From: Clostridium sp. AWRP
Lineage (GTDB): Bacteria; Bacillota; Clostridia; Clostridiales; Clostridiaceae
Length of the DNA stretch: 64,000 nucleotides
Direction of reading: 5' to 3'
Assembly: GCF_004006395.2 (NCBI RefSeq)
Contig: NZ_CP029758.2
Location: 1 to 64,000 of the forward strand
Made by a program: the position numbers and the translations under genes. Of the stretch, positions 11,462-23,622 are shown one piece after another. Below the pieces are notes generated by a model. The model saw only the letters and a program-made list of their open reading frames with translations. It searched no databases and was not told where the DNA came from. Position 1 is the first letter of the stretch. Every line of letters starts with the position of its first letter.

Positions 11462-11864
11462 AGGGAGTCGAAAGATAGAGTATAATCTATCTTATAAATT
11501 GATGGTTTAAGTAAGTTTACAATCTACTCTGTTTAATTTTGAAGGATCATAGATTCTTCTTTCATTTTACAACCAATTAGGAAAGTAAAATGAAAAATTG
11601 TCCTTTGAAAATTGCACAGTAAATAAGAAATTAAAAAATTGATAGTAACAAGCAGATCAAGGAAAAACATGAGCGAGGAACAGAGTTTACTTATGTAAAT
11701 GAGTACCGCAGCGAATGATTTTGACGAAGATATGCAAAGTTAATAACAATTTTTAAAAGTAAAGCTAAGGTTATAATATAACCTTTGTAGAATAACTTTA
11801 GTATCATTCTAAACATTTAAGATGATACAGAGAAAATTGCAAATAGCAATTTTCGATAATGAAA
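11462..11864 (+). other. 16S-23S internal spacer without tRNA
   Basis: The 403-base spacer holds no tRNA gene. It contains the 3' arm of the 16S stem (11527-11548), the 5' arm of the 23S stem (11600-11623, pairing with 14776-14799), and a copy of a ~99-base element (11636-11734) that recurs in the 23S-5S spacer at 14836-14933. A short block TAGCAATTTTCGATAATGAA just before 23S also recurs before 5S. Confidence 0.8.
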
Positions 11865-14754
<2,890 letters not shown>

Positions 14755-14962
14755 ATGAAAAGCGAAAGAAAAAAGTTTACTGTGCAATTTTGAGAGGACA
14801 GAGCAATTTGAACTCTTAAAAGTTAATATATAAGAAAATTGGTAGAAGCGAGCAGATTGAGGAAAGGTTTGAGCGAGGAGCAGAGTTTACTTGTGTAAAT
14901 GAGCACCGCAGGGAAGACCTTGACGAAAATATGATAAGCTTATAGCAATTTTTGATAATGAA
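14755..14962 (+). repeat. 23S-5S spacer with duplicated spacer element
   Basis: The segment 14836-14933 closely matches 11636-11734 in the 16S-23S spacer (shared blocks include GAGCGAGGA, CAGAGTTTACTT, TGTAAATGAG, ACCGCAG and TTGACGAA). The final 20 bases before 5S repeat the 20 bases before 23S. The 3' arm of the 23S processing stem is at 14776-14799. Confidence 0.75.
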
Positions 14963-15080
14963 TCTGGTGGTAATGACGTGAAGGTAACACCCCTTTCCAT
15001 ACCGAACAGGAAGGTTAAGCTTCAGAGTGCCGATGGTACTGCAGGGGAGGCCCTGTGGGAGAATAGGTCGCTGCCAGGTT
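14963..15080 (+). rRNA. rrf: 5S ribosomal RNA
   Basis: The gene runs from TCTGGTGGTAATGACG to GGTCGCTGCCAGGT, about 118 bases. The central loop ACACCCCTTTCCATACCGAA is diagnostic of 5S. The two ends pair to form helix I. Confidence 0.95.
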
Positions 15081-15084
15081 ATAA

Positions 15085-15161
15085 GGATCTTTAGCTCAGT
15101 TGGTTAGAGCAACCGGCTCATAACCGGTGGGTCCGGGGTTCGAGTCCCTGAAGGTCCACCA
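15085..15161 (+). tRNA. tRNA with CAT anticodon (Ile2 or elongator Met)
   Basis: A 77-base cloverleaf: the acceptor GGATCTT pairs with AAGGTCC, the anticodon stem ACCGG/CCGGT holds loop CTCATAA with anticodon CAT, and CCA is encoded. It follows 5S by four bases, so it belongs to the rRNA operon. CAT may mean elongator Met or lysidine-modified Ile (AUA); the acceptor resembles Firmicute Ile2 tRNAs as I recall them, but identity elements alone cannot settle it here. Confidence 0.93.
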
Positions 15162-15163
15162 TG

Positions 15164-15202
15164 AAAAGAACTACATAGTTTTATGTAGTTCTTTTATTTT
15201 TT
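15164..15202 (+). terminator. Terminator of the rRNA operon
   Basis: A perfect 14-bp stem (15164-15177 with 15182-15195, loop GTTT) is followed by a run of Ts. It directly follows the tRNA. Confidence 0.9.
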
Positions 15203-15253
15203 GCCTGTATTATGGTACACTTTAAATAGTGTATTAGCTGGAGGAGATTTATA

Positions 15254-15757
15254 TTGATATTTTATAGAATAAAGCAATTTTATTGGGCATTAACTTCTAG
15301 AATTAATGAACAGGATAGTAGGTTTATAAAAAGTATTTTAAGTATAGAAGAATTAAAATTATTTAATAAACTGTCCATAAATGAACAAAAGCATTGCGTG
15401 AAAGTAGCATATGATGTAGAGCGTATTTGTAATAGTAAGCAAGGTACAGTAGATGAGAAATTGCTTCTAAAGGCTGCTCTTTTACATGATATAGGTAAGA
15501 TAGATAGAAAGCTAAATCTAATAGACAAATCATTTATAGTATCAATGGATAGAATTTCAAAAGGAAAATTAAGAAAATTTTCTCAAAAGCCAAAGATAAA
15601 TGTATATTACAATCATAGTAAAATAGGAGTAGAGATATTAAAAAAGATAGAGTATAATGAAAAATTATTTTATTTGATAGAAAATCATCATAATAACGAT
15701 ACTCATAATAATGATTTGGAGTTAAATATATTAAAGTATTGCGATAAAAGAAATTAA
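15254..15757 (+). CDS. HD-domain protein (predicted phosphohydrolase)
   Basis: This 167-residue protein carries an HD/HDIG metal-binding domain: LLHDIGKIDRKLN around residues 77-89 gives the His-Asp pair, with further ligands likely in YNHSKIG and ENHHNN. HD proteins hydrolyse phosphoesters, often nucleotides or cyclic dinucleotides; the substrate is not predictable. The start is TTG at 15254 with GGAGGAG 8 bases upstream. It stands alone between the rRNA operon and niaR. Confidence 0.8.
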   Translation: MIFYRIKQFYWALTSRINEQDSRFIKSILSIEELKLFNKLSINEQKHCVKVAYDVERICNSKQGTVDEKLLLKAALLHDIGKIDRKLNLIDKSFIVSMDRISKGKLRKFSQKPKINVYYNHSKIGVEILKKIEYNEKLFYLIENHHNNDTHNNDLELNILKYCDKRN

Positions 15758-15868
15758 AATTATAAGTTAAATTTTTTTAGTTTATAAGTATCTTAGTATT
15801 TTATGTGTATAAATTTATTCCAATTTTTATGATATAATTAATGTATAAGTGTATTAGTGGAGGTTAAG

Positions 15869-16384
15869 ATGGATTCAAAAAAAAGAAGAATATATATTAG
15901 AGAAATTCTTAAAAAAAATGACAAACCTCAAAAGGGTTATATTTTGGCAGAAAAGTTAGGGGTTACTAGACAAATAATAGTTAAAGATATAGCAATTTTA
16001 AGGGCAGAAGGTAAAGATATAATAGCAACCCCAGATGGTTATCTGATTCCAAAAGCAGAAAAGAATTTAGTTAAGGCTGTAATAGCAGTTTCACATGAAA
16101 CAAGTGAAATAGAGGATGAACTTAAAATTATAGTTAAATTTGGAGGTAAAGTACAAGATGTAATAGTAGAACATCCCCTTTATGGTGAAATAAAAAGTAT
16201 GCTTATGATAAAAAATTTATATGATATTGAAAATTTTATAAATAAAATAAAGCAGTATAAAGCAGAACCACTATTAATATTAACAGGAGGTGTGCATTTA
16301 CATACTATAGTTGCAGAAAACGATGACATAATTAGAAATATAAAAAGGGAATTGAAAGAGAAAAAGTATATTATTTCTGATTGA
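15869..16384 (+). CDS. niaR: Transcriptional repressor NiaR (NAD-pathway regulator)
   Basis: The 171-residue protein has an N-terminal winged helix-turn-helix (KGYILAEKLGVTRQIIVKDI) and a C-terminal 3H domain named for three histidines, seen here in AVSHET, VEHPLYGE and GGVHLHT. NiaR proteins bind nicotinate and repress NAD biosynthesis or niacin uptake genes; no such gene is adjacent, so any regulon lies elsewhere. ATG at 15869 is chosen because GGAGG lies at the right distance; an in-frame GTG at 15857 overlaps that site. A TATAAT at 15833-15838 may be its -10 box. Confidence 0.85.
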   Translation: MDSKKRRIYIREILKKNDKPQKGYILAEKLGVTRQIIVKDIAILRAEGKDIIATPDGYLIPKAEKNLVKAVIAVSHETSEIEDELKIIVKFGGKVQDVIVEHPLYGEIKSMLMIKNLYDIENFINKIKQYKAEPLLILTGGVHLHTIVAENDDIIRNIKRELKEKKYIISD

Positions 16385-16429
16385 TCCATAGCTAAAATTT
16401 TTTATATTTATAAAAGAGGTGGTTGTATT

Positions 16430-19147
16430 ATGAAGAAGAAAATGGCAATAGGTATTTTTATTTTAGTTTTAGTATTGTGTATTTCATTTTTAAATAATAT
16501 CGTAAATTTCGTAATAAATATACAGTGGTTTAAACAAGTAGGATACTTATCTGTTTATTTTACCAAGCTTGTAGCGGTATGTAAGCTTATGATACCTTTA
16601 TTTATTATAAGCTTTATAGGAATATGGTTATATTATAAAAGTCTAAGGATAAGCATTATAAAGTATAGAAAAGTTGTTGAGGTAAAAAGTAGTAAAGTTA
16701 AAATTGAGAAGAAAATAGTTTTTTTTATTGATTTGATTGTGTCTTTTTTAGCTTCTTATGCATTTGCATCAGCTTATTGGTATAGAATTTTACAATTCAC
16801 AAATTCAGTATCTTTCAACAAAAAAGACCCAATTTTAAATTTAGATATTTCTTTTTATATATTTAAATTACCGCTTATACAATCTATATATAGTGCACTT
16901 GTAAGCCTATTTATTTTATTAGGATTGATAACTCTTTTTACATACTTTATATTAAGTATGAAGGATAGATTTGTATCACGAAATTTTAAGAAAAATTTTG
17001 GTAAAATAAATATATTAGATAGTGGGCTTACTAGATTTGCAGGGAAACAATTGGCAGTTTTAGCTGCTCTTATAATATTGTGTATATCAATAGGGTATAT
17101 TTTAAAGTGTATTAACCTTGTTTATAGCCAAAATGGAGTAGCATTTGGTGCAAGTTATACAGATGCTCATGTAAGTTTGTTGTTTTACAAAATTATTGCA
17201 GTAGCATCTTTTATTGCTGCTATAGTTATATTTATTAGTATAATTAGAGTTAAAATTAAACCTATAGTGGCATCTATAGTTGTAATAATAGTTTTAATTA
17301 TAAGTGGAAATTTAATGGCTTTTGTGGTTCAAAATTTTGTAGTTAAATCCAATCAAAAAACTTTAGAAAGTCCATATATAAAATATAATATAGATTATAC
17401 CCGTAGTGCATTTAATATTGATAATGTGGATGCTAGGTCTTTTCAAGTTAAGGATGATTTAACTTCAAAGAATATAGAAAATAATATGGATACGATAAAT
17501 AATATAAGGATAAATTCTTTTGATCCTACACTTGAATTTTATAATCAAGTTCAAATTATAAGATATTATTATAACTTTAATAATATTGATATAGACAGAT
17601 ACAATATAAATGGGAAATTTAATCAAGTTTTTGTAGGTGCGAGAGAAATAAACAGCAAGGCAATAGATCCAAATACATGGCAAAATAGGCATCTTATATA
17701 TACCCATGGTTATGGAATAGTTATGAACAAAGTTAATTCTGTAACTTCAGAAGGACAGCCTAACTTTGTCATAAAAGATATGCCACCTAACAATTCTACT
17801 GATATAAAAATTCAAAATCCAAGAATATATTTTGGTGAAAAAACGGATAACTATGCAGTAGTTAATACTAAAATAGGTGAATTTGATTATCCTAAAGGAA
17901 GTAATAATGCAACTAATATTTATAATGGAACAGATGGAATAAAATTAGGATTTCTAAATAGATTATTATTTGCAATAAATCAGAAGGATTTAAATTTCTT
18001 ATTATCCAGGGATATATCAAAAGAAAGTAAGATATTGATAAATAGAAATATAGTTGATAGAGTCAATAAAATAGCACCTTTTTTAAATTATGACTCAGAT
18101 CCTTATATAGTTGCAAGTGGAGGAAAGTTATATTGGATATTAGATGGGTACACTGTTTCAAATAGATATCCTTTTTCACAACCTCAGAATGATGTAAATT
18201 ATATGAGAAATTCTGTGAAGGTTACGATAGATGCTTTAAATGGAGACGTAAATTTTTATATAGTGGATAAAACTGATCCTATAATAAAAAGCTATGCAAA
18301 AATATTTCCTAACTTATTTAAAAATATGAATCAACTATCACCTGATATAGTTAAGCATTTTAAATATCCAAAGGATTTGTTTAATATTCAATGTAGTGTA
18401 CTTGGAAAATATCATGTAACAGATCCAGGAGTATTTTATAGTGGAGAAGATTTGTGGGAAGTAGCTAAGAACCAAAAACATGTTAGTGGCGAAAAGAATC
18501 TAATGGAGTCTCCTTATGTTGTTATGAAACTTCCAGGTGCTAATAAAGAAGAAATGATATTGCTGCAATATTTTAATATGAGAGATAAAGACAATATGGT
18601 AGCTTTATTTGGAGCTAGGATGGATGGAAAAAACTATGGAAAGATGATTCTATATAAATTTCCTCCAGAGAAGACGATATATAGCCCGTACTTGTTTAAA
18701 CAAAAATTAAATCAGGATACGACTATATCTACTCAATTGTCACTTTGGAATAAAGATGGGTCTAAGGTTCAATTTGGTGATACCATGATAGTTCCTATAA
18801 ATAATTCTTTGGTTTATATAGAGCCTATGTATCTTAGAGCTAGTGGCAAAGATAGTATACCAGAGATGAAAAGAGTCGTAGTATCTTATGGTGATAAAAT
18901 AATATTAGCTGAAAGTATAGATGATGCTTTGCAGCAGATATTTAACTATAAGCAAAATAATCAATCACAAGAAAATAGTGCTACTCAAAGTCAGCTGGTT
19001 CCTACTAGTAATGACAATCAGGAAAAGATGAAGCAGGCTAAGAGTTTGTACGAGAATGCATTAAATGCACAAAAAAATGGTGATTGGTCAGGATATGGAG
19101 ATAATATTAAAAAACTTGGAGATATATTGAATTCACTAAGTAAATAG
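16430..19147 (+). CDS. UPF0182 family large membrane protein
   Basis: A 905-residue protein of the UPF0182 (DUF2371-like, COG1615) family. The first ~310 residues hold about seven hydrophobic segments (for example IGIFILVLVLCISFLNNIV near the N-terminus). The long remainder is a predicted extracytoplasmic domain with the family motif ESPYIKYNIDYTR at the junction, and a Gln/Asn-rich low-complexity stretch precedes the C-terminus. The family is widespread in Clostridia and Actinobacteria and its function is unknown. AGAGGTGG precedes the ATG. It is separate from niaR by 45 bases. Confidence 0.85.
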   Translation: MKKKMAIGIFILVLVLCISFLNNIVNFVINIQWFKQVGYLSVYFTKLVAVCKLMIPLFIISFIGIWLYYKSLRISIIKYRKVVEVKSSKVKIEKKIVFFIDLIVSFLASYAFASAYWYRILQFTNSVSFNKKDPILNLDISFYIFKLPLIQSIYSALVSLFILLGLITLFTYFILSMKDRFVSRNFKKNFGKINILDSGLTRFAGKQLAVLAALIILCISIGYILKCINLVYSQNGVAFGASYTDAHVSLLFYKIIAVASFIAAIVIFISIIRVKIKPIVASIVVIIVLIISGNLMAFVVQNFVVKSNQKTLESPYIKYNIDYTRSAFNIDNVDARSFQVKDDLTSKNIENNMDTINNIRINSFDPTLEFYNQVQIIRYYYNFNNIDIDRYNINGKFNQVFVGAREINSKAIDPNTWQNRHLIYTHGYGIVMNKVNSVTSEGQPNFVIKDMPPNNSTDIKIQNPRIYFGEKTDNYAVVNTKIGEFDYPKGSNNATNIYNGTDGIKLGFLNRLLFAINQKDLNFLLSRDISKESKILINRNIVDRVNKIAPFLNYDSDPYIVASGGKLYWILDGYTVSNRYPFSQPQNDVNYMRNSVKVTIDALNGDVNFYIVDKTDPIIKSYAKIFPNLFKNMNQLSPDIVKHFKYPKDLFNIQCSVLGKYHVTDPGVFYSGEDLWEVAKNQKHVSGEKNLMESPYVVMKLPGANKEEMILLQYFNMRDKDNMVALFGARMDGKNYGKMILYKFPPEKTIYSPYLFKQKLNQDTTISTQLSLWNKDGSKVQFGDTMIVPINNSLVYIEPMYLRASGKDSIPEMKRVVVSYGDKIILAESIDDALQQIFNYKQNNQSQENSATQSQLVPTSNDNQEKMKQAKSLYENALNAQKNGDWSGYGDNIKKLGDILNSLSK

Positions 19148-19223
19148 AATTTAATACAAGGTAGTAGAAACAGAGCTATTTTTAGATTATTAAAATAAAG
19201 ATTTCTTTGAAGGGGAGATTAAT

Positions 19224-20615
19224 ATGGATTATGATGTGCTTATATTAGGAGGGGGAATAATAGGATGTGCAGTTTCCTATGAACTTTCAAAGTATAATTT
19301 AAATATAGCATTGATTGAAAAAGATTATGATATTGCTAATGATGTAGCACCTATAGATTATTCTATAGTATATGATGGATTGGAATGTGAAGATATATCA
19401 TTATCAAAACTTGAATTTGCTGGCAGTAAGATTATGTCTGGCTTGGCATCTAAGTTTAATATTTTCTTTGAGAAGAAGGGATACTTACTGTTAGCAGATA
19501 CTAAAGAAGGTGAGAAAAAGCTAATTTGTATGTATAATAAAGCTTTGAATAGGGGCATGGAAAACATACAGTTGTTAGATGGAGAAGAAGTACGGAAGAT
19601 AGAGCCAAATTTAGGAAAAAATATAAAGAAAGCTATTTATTCTAAAAATACGGGGATTATATCACCTTATGATTTAGCTATTTCTTATGGTGAAATTGCT
19701 TGTGACAACGGGGTCAATTTTAAATTAGGGGAAGAAGTTTTGGATATAGAAAGTATATCCAAAGGTTTTAAGGTAGTGACTAATAAAAATAAATTCACAT
19801 GTAATATGGTACTAAATACGACCCCGGGTAAAAATTATAGTATAGATAGAGAAAATAGGGTAAATCAAAATGTAAAATATTTAGAGTATTTTTCTGTAGA
19901 AAAAAAATTAAGCAAACCCTATAATAATATAATTTCTACAATAGGGGAGGGGGATAATAAAACATGTATTATCCCTGGAAAAGAAAATAAATTGTTAGTA
20001 GGATTAAAGAATAGTGAAAAAATAAGTTGTGAAGAGGGACTACAAAAAATAAGTGGTTTTATAAAAAACTTATCACAGGAAAATATTAATGATTTTTATA
20101 ATTCACATTTTTATGATGATTTTTTAATTATAGACGATAGTTTAATTGATGAAGATTATATTAAAATAATAGGAAAACATTATGGGCAGGTTACAATGAC
20201 ACCTGCAATTGCAAATATAGTATGTAAGACAGTAGTAAACAAACTAAATTGCCGCTTGAAAAAGGATTTTGTGGATAAGAGGAGGGAATTCTATAAATTT
20301 AGAGAACTTTCTAATGAGGAAAGAAAAAAGATAATAAAACTAAATAGAAAATATGGGAAGGTTATATGTTATTGTAATAAGGTAACAGAGGGTGAAATAA
20401 TAGATGCCATAAGTAGACCATTAGGGGCACGTACTATAGAAGGTATTAAGAGAAGGACTGGTGCAACTTTTGGAGATTGTAGAGGGACTAGGTGTCTTTA
20501 TGAAGTGGCATCAATTCTTGCAAGGGAGACTAATAAAAAAATTACGGATATAGTTAAAGATTCTAAAAATTCCAATATCATGGTAGGTAGAATAAAGGAG
20601 TTTGATAAAATGTAA
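19224..20615 (+). CDS. FAD-dependent oxidoreductase with BFD-like [2Fe-2S] domain (GlpA-like)
   Basis: The 463-residue flavoprotein has a Rossmann FAD motif LGGGIIGCAVSYEL at residues 7-20, a DAO-type fold, and a C-terminal Bfd-like iron-sulfur domain with cysteines at about 382, 384, 419 and 424 (CYC and CRGTRC). This is the layout of anaerobic glycerol-3-phosphate dehydrogenase-like proteins of Clostridia. The substrate is not certain; glycerol-3-phosphate is a family-based guess. In many clostridia such a gene is followed by a second NAD(FAD) oxidoreductase and a DUF1667 gene; here only a DUF1667-like gene follows. Confidence 0.8.
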   Translation: MDYDVLILGGGIIGCAVSYELSKYNLNIALIEKDYDIANDVAPIDYSIVYDGLECEDISLSKLEFAGSKIMSGLASKFNIFFEKKGYLLLADTKEGEKKLICMYNKALNRGMENIQLLDGEEVRKIEPNLGKNIKKAIYSKNTGIISPYDLAISYGEIACDNGVNFKLGEEVLDIESISKGFKVVTNKNKFTCNMVLNTTPGKNYSIDRENRVNQNVKYLEYFSVEKKLSKPYNNIISTIGEGDNKTCIIPGKENKLLVGLKNSEKISCEEGLQKISGFIKNLSQENINDFYNSHFYDDFLIIDDSLIDEDYIKIIGKHYGQVTMTPAIANIVCKTVVNKLNCRLKKDFVDKRREFYKFRELSNEERKKIIKLNRKYGKVICYCNKVTEGEIIDAISRPLGARTIEGIKRRTGATFGDCRGTRCLYEVASILARETNKKITDIVKDSKNSNIMVGRIKEFDKM

Positions 20616-20630
20616 TTGGGGGAGTTAGAA

Positions 20631-20981
20631 TTGATAAAGGAGAGAACAGGTACTAAATTTGATAGGCAATGTATAGCTAGTAAAGATAGAGAGGATATTG
20701 ATGAAAATTTATATAGTGGAGAAGAAAATTTGAAATTAAAAGAAGATAATAGGTGTGATATATTTACTACTATAGTTAGAATAAAAGGGTGTAATTGCAA
20801 TGTAGTGTCAGTAAAGAGTTCTAAGCCACTAGATAAAAGCCTGTGGCTTGAATGTTCAAAAGTTTTAGCTAGAATACATGTTGGAGCACCTATAAAAATT
20901 GGTGATATAATTTGCAAAAATATACTAAATACGAAGGTGGACATAATTTGTACTAAAAATGTTAATAAAATTACAAAATAA
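20631..20981 (+). CDS. DUF1667-like protein, degenerate N-terminus
   Basis: The C-terminal ~70 residues (DIFTTIVRIKGCNC, then ARIHVGAPIKIGDIICKNIL) resemble the DUF1667 partner of GlpA-like flavoproteins. The usual N-terminal CxxCPxGC cluster of the family is not visible; only scattered cysteines occur. The start is taken as TTG at 20631, since GGGGGAG lies just upstream; an in-frame TTG at 20616 abuts the previous stop. It is 15 bases after the flavoprotein and so co-transcribed. It may be a diverged subunit or a decaying gene. Confidence 0.6.
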   Translation: MIKERTGTKFDRQCIASKDREDIDENLYSGEENLKLKEDNRCDIFTTIVRIKGCNCNVVSVKSSKPLDKSLWLECSKVLARIHVGAPIKIGDIICKNILNTKVDIICTKNVNKITK

Positions 20982-21095
20982 TTTCAAATTTACCTTTATT
21001 ATTTTTAATATCTTGGTTATAATAAGTAGTGGAAATATATTTAGTATATATATAAATTTAGCATTACAATAAAAAATATATATTTAATTAAAAAT

Positions 21096-21315
21096 TAGCT
21101 GATGAAGAGGTTAGTAGCTTTAAAGTGATTTAAGAGAGTCAGTGTCTTGGTGTAAGCTGATATCATAATATTGTGAATCCACCTTGGAAGTACTGATAAA
21201 AACAGTTCGGTAATACCGTTATAAATTAGAGAGAATTAGCATTAACTTGTTAATTAAATAGGGTGGCAACACGGAGTCTTTCGTCCCTTTGGGGTACGTA
21301 AAGGCTCTTTTTATA
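21096..21315 (+). promoter_or_regulatory. T-box riboswitch (serine) controlling serS
   Basis: The leader shows the T-box sequence AGGGTGGCAACACGG at about 21260-21274, an AG-bulge-like GAGAGTCAGT near 21133, and a plausible specifier TCC (Ser) in GAATCCACC at about 21175-21183. A terminator hairpin follows (GAGTCTTTCGTCCC with GGGGTACGTAAAGGCTC, about 21274-21307, then Ts). Uncharged tRNA-Ser would stabilise the antiterminator and allow serS transcription. The rest of the gap from 20982 is AT-rich; TATAAT at 21018-21023 may be the -10 box. Confidence 0.88.
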
Positions 21316-21357
21316 TTATAGGAAACTATATAGATGATTAGGGAGGATTTATAAAAT

Positions 21358-22638
21358 ATGTTAGATTTAAAAAGAATAAGAAACAATCCAGAGGAAGTAA
21401 AAAAACAACTTTCAAATAGAGGAGAAGATTTTGATCCAGCAACTATTGATGAAGTAATAGCTTTAGATGAGAAGAGAAGAAAAACTCTAGTTGAAGTAGA
21501 AGCTTTAAAGAATAAAAGAAATCAAGATTCAGCTCAGATAGCTAAAATGAAAAGAAATGGTGAAAATGCAGATGATTTAGTTGGTGAAATGAAACATGTA
21601 TCAGATAATATAAAACAGTATGATACTGAATTATCAGAATTAAATGGAAAAATAGAGTATATAATGCTTAGGATACCTAATATTCCTAATCCTGCAGTTC
21701 CAGAAGGAAAATCAGACGAAGACAATGTAGAAATTAGAAAATGGTCAGAGCCTACTAAGTTTGATTTTAAACCTAAAGCTCATTGGGATATAGGTACAGA
21801 TCTTGATATACTTGACTTTGAAAGAGGTGGAAAGGTATCAGGTTCTAGATTTACATTTTACAAGGGGTTAGGAGCTAAACTTGAAAGAGCTATAATAACT
21901 TATTATTTAGATTTTCATACAGAAAAGCATGGATATACAGAAATATTACCTCCTTATATGGTAAATAGGACTAGTATGACTGGTACAGGCCAGCTTCCTA
22001 AATTTGAAGAAGATGCTTTTAGGATATCAAATAATGATTACTTTTTAATTCCAACTGCAGAAGTACCAGTAACTAATTTTCATAGAGATGAGGTTCTAAA
22101 AGGAGAAGATTTGCCATTAAAATATGTCGCATATAGTGCATGTTTTAGAGCGGAGGCAGGATCAGCAGGAAGAGATACAAGAGGAATAATAAGACAACAT
22201 CAATTTAACAAAGTTGAAATGGTTAAATTCACAAGACCTGAAGAATCTTATGATGAGCTTGAAAAACTCACTAATGATGCGGAAGATGTACTTAAAGGAC
22301 TGAAAATTCCATATAGAGTAGTTAGAATATGTAAGGGAGACCTAGGCTTTACTGCAGCACTTAAGTATGATATAGAGGTTTGGATGCCAAGTTACAATAG
22401 ATATGTAGAAATATCAAGCTGCAGTAATTTTGAGGATTTCCAAGCAAGACGTGCTAATATAAAATATAAGGAAACTCCAAAAGACAAACCAAAGTATGTG
22501 CATACTTTAAATGGATCAGGAGTTGCTATAGGAAGAACAGTTGCAGCTATCCTAGAAAACTATCAGAAAGAAGATGGAAGTGTTATAATTCCTGAAATAT
22601 TAAGACCATATATGGGTGGAAAAGAAGTAATAAAATAA
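21358..22638 (+). CDS. serS: Seryl-tRNA synthetase
   Basis: SerRS charges tRNA-Ser with serine in the cytoplasm. The 426-residue class II enzyme has the N-terminal coiled-coil arm (about residues 30-100), motif 2 in CFRAEAGSAGRDTRGIIRQH and motif 3 in LNGSGVAIGRTVAAILENYQ. GGGAGGA lies upstream of the ATG. The gene is controlled by the serine T-box in its leader and is followed by two tRNA-Ser genes, a functionally coherent neighbourhood. Confidence 0.98.
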   Translation: MLDLKRIRNNPEEVKKQLSNRGEDFDPATIDEVIALDEKRRKTLVEVEALKNKRNQDSAQIAKMKRNGENADDLVGEMKHVSDNIKQYDTELSELNGKIEYIMLRIPNIPNPAVPEGKSDEDNVEIRKWSEPTKFDFKPKAHWDIGTDLDILDFERGGKVSGSRFTFYKGLGAKLERAIITYYLDFHTEKHGYTEILPPYMVNRTSMTGTGQLPKFEEDAFRISNNDYFLIPTAEVPVTNFHRDEVLKGEDLPLKYVAYSACFRAEAGSAGRDTRGIIRQHQFNKVEMVKFTRPEESYDELEKLTNDAEDVLKGLKIPYRVVRICKGDLGFTAALKYDIEVWMPSYNRYVEISSCSNFEDFQARRANIKYKETPKDKPKYVHTLNGSGVAIGRTVAAILENYQKEDGSVIIPEILRPYMGGKEVIK

Positions 22639-22686
22639 AATTATATTATAAAATAAGATATTGTGAAAGTATTTTGGGCATATTGA

Positions 22687-22725
22687 GAGATATAATGAAA
22701 TAATTCATTATATCTCCTTTAGTAT
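22687..22725 (+). terminator. Terminator after serS
   Basis: A perfect 13-bp stem (22687-22699 with 22704-22716, loop ATAA) is followed by CTTTAGT. The T-tract is short, so strength is uncertain. Confidence 0.65.
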
Positions 22726-22829
22726 ACTAAATACAGAGAAAATTATATGAATTGTCAGGCTTATTTTAGATAAAAAGTAGTTATATTGAATTTTTTATAT
22801 AAAAATTCAATATAAAAGATAAAAAAATG

Positions 22830-22858
22830 TTGACATATATATAGACTGTTGTTATAAT
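22830..22858 (+). promoter_or_regulatory. Promoter of the tRNA-Ser genes
   Basis: TTGACA at 22830-22835 and TATAAT at 22853-22858 with a 17-base spacer form a consensus sigma-A promoter 22 bases before tRNA-Ser(TGA). Confidence 0.85.
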
Positions 22859-22879
22859 AATACTTGTCATGTTGGTCTA

Positions 22880-22970
22880 GGAAAGATGGTCGAGTTGGTT
22901 TAAGGCACCGGTCTTGAAAACCGGCGTACGGGTGACCGTACCAAGGGTTCGAATCCCTTTCTTTCCGCCA
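22880..22970 (+). tRNA. tRNA-Ser (TGA)
   Basis: A 91-base class II tRNA with long variable arm; GGAAAGA/TCTTTCC acceptor, anticodon loop CTTGAAA in stem CCGGT/ACCGG, and encoded CCA. Confidence 0.95.
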
Positions 22971-22999
22971 TATAATAATTATATTTAAACGTAGGGCAT

Positions 23000-23090
23000 G
23001 GAGAAATACTCAAGTGGCTGAAGAGGCGCCCCTGCTAAGGGCGTAGATCGGGTAACCGGTGCGAGGGTTCAAATCCCTCTTTCTCCGCCA
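23000..23090 (+). tRNA. tRNA-Ser (GCT)
   Basis: A 91-base class II tRNA; GGAGAAA/TTTCTCC acceptor, anticodon loop CTGCTAA in stem CGCCC/GGGCG, and encoded CCA. It follows the first tRNA-Ser by 29 bases and is probably co-transcribed. Confidence 0.95.
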
Positions 23091-23127
23091 TTATGCATTT
23101 GATGATGGTTTAAATATAGTTACTTGA

Positions 23128-23164
23128 GGAAGTTATCCAGTAAAATGGTTACTTCTTTTTTTAT
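23128..23164 (+). terminator. Probable terminator after the tRNA-Ser pair
   Basis: GAAGTTATCC and GGTTACTTC form an imperfect stem followed by a run of seven Ts. Confidence 0.5.
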
Positions 23165-23253
23165 TTACTAAGATAGGTATATAAATTTTAACTTGATATA
23201 GTAAATAGCCTTGATTTTAATTGGTATCTGTGTTAGTATAATACTGTTAATTT

Positions 23254-23330
23254 GCGTCAGTAGCTCAGTTGGATAGAGCAGTTGGCTACGAACCAGCGTG
23301 CCGGGGGTTCGACTCCTCTCTGACGCACCA
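23254..23330 (+). tRNA. tRNA-Arg (ACG)
   Basis: A 77-base cloverleaf with GCGTCAG/CTGACGC acceptor, anticodon loop CTACGAA in stem GTTGG/CCAGC, and encoded CCA. TATAAT at 23237-23242 lies just upstream, but a clear -35 box is not seen. Confidence 0.95.
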
Positions 23331-23341
23331 TAATCCATTCC

Positions 23342-23370
23342 AAACACTGACTTTCAGTGTTTTTTATTTT
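23342..23370 (+). terminator. Terminator after tRNA-Arg
   Basis: A perfect 9-bp stem (AAACACTGA, loop CTT, TCAGTGTTT) followed by TTTATTTT. Confidence 0.85.
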
Positions 23371-23548
23371 ATCTAAAATCAGATAATTGTCCCCATTTTT
23401 ACCCGTTATAGCTTTTTATAAAATAGCACAACTGTAACATAATTCGCAGAAAAATATATAAACATAAATAGAAAGACGTCCTATGGATGTGTAAGACGGA
23501 TAAATATTTTAAATTGTCTGCTGTATTTATTGGCATTTTGATATTTTG

Positions 23549-23622
23549 TTTCCCAAAGTTACGAATCTGTCACCTAAAAGTCACACAGATGTAATTTGAA
23601 GGTTCTATTATATAGGTAAACC
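23549..23622 (+). promoter_or_regulatory. Promoter cassette copy 1 (Bce-type operator)
   Basis: A 74-bp cassette that aligns without gaps to 30655-30728 and 36633-36706. It holds TCACA-N4-TGTAA at 23581-23594, outer arms ATCTGT (23565-23570) and ACAGAT (23585-23590), and a -10-like TATTATATAG about 11 bases downstream. The other two copies drive ABC transporter operons. Here the genes behind it are reduced to fragments. Nothing else is seen between 23371 and 23548. Confidence 0.7.
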
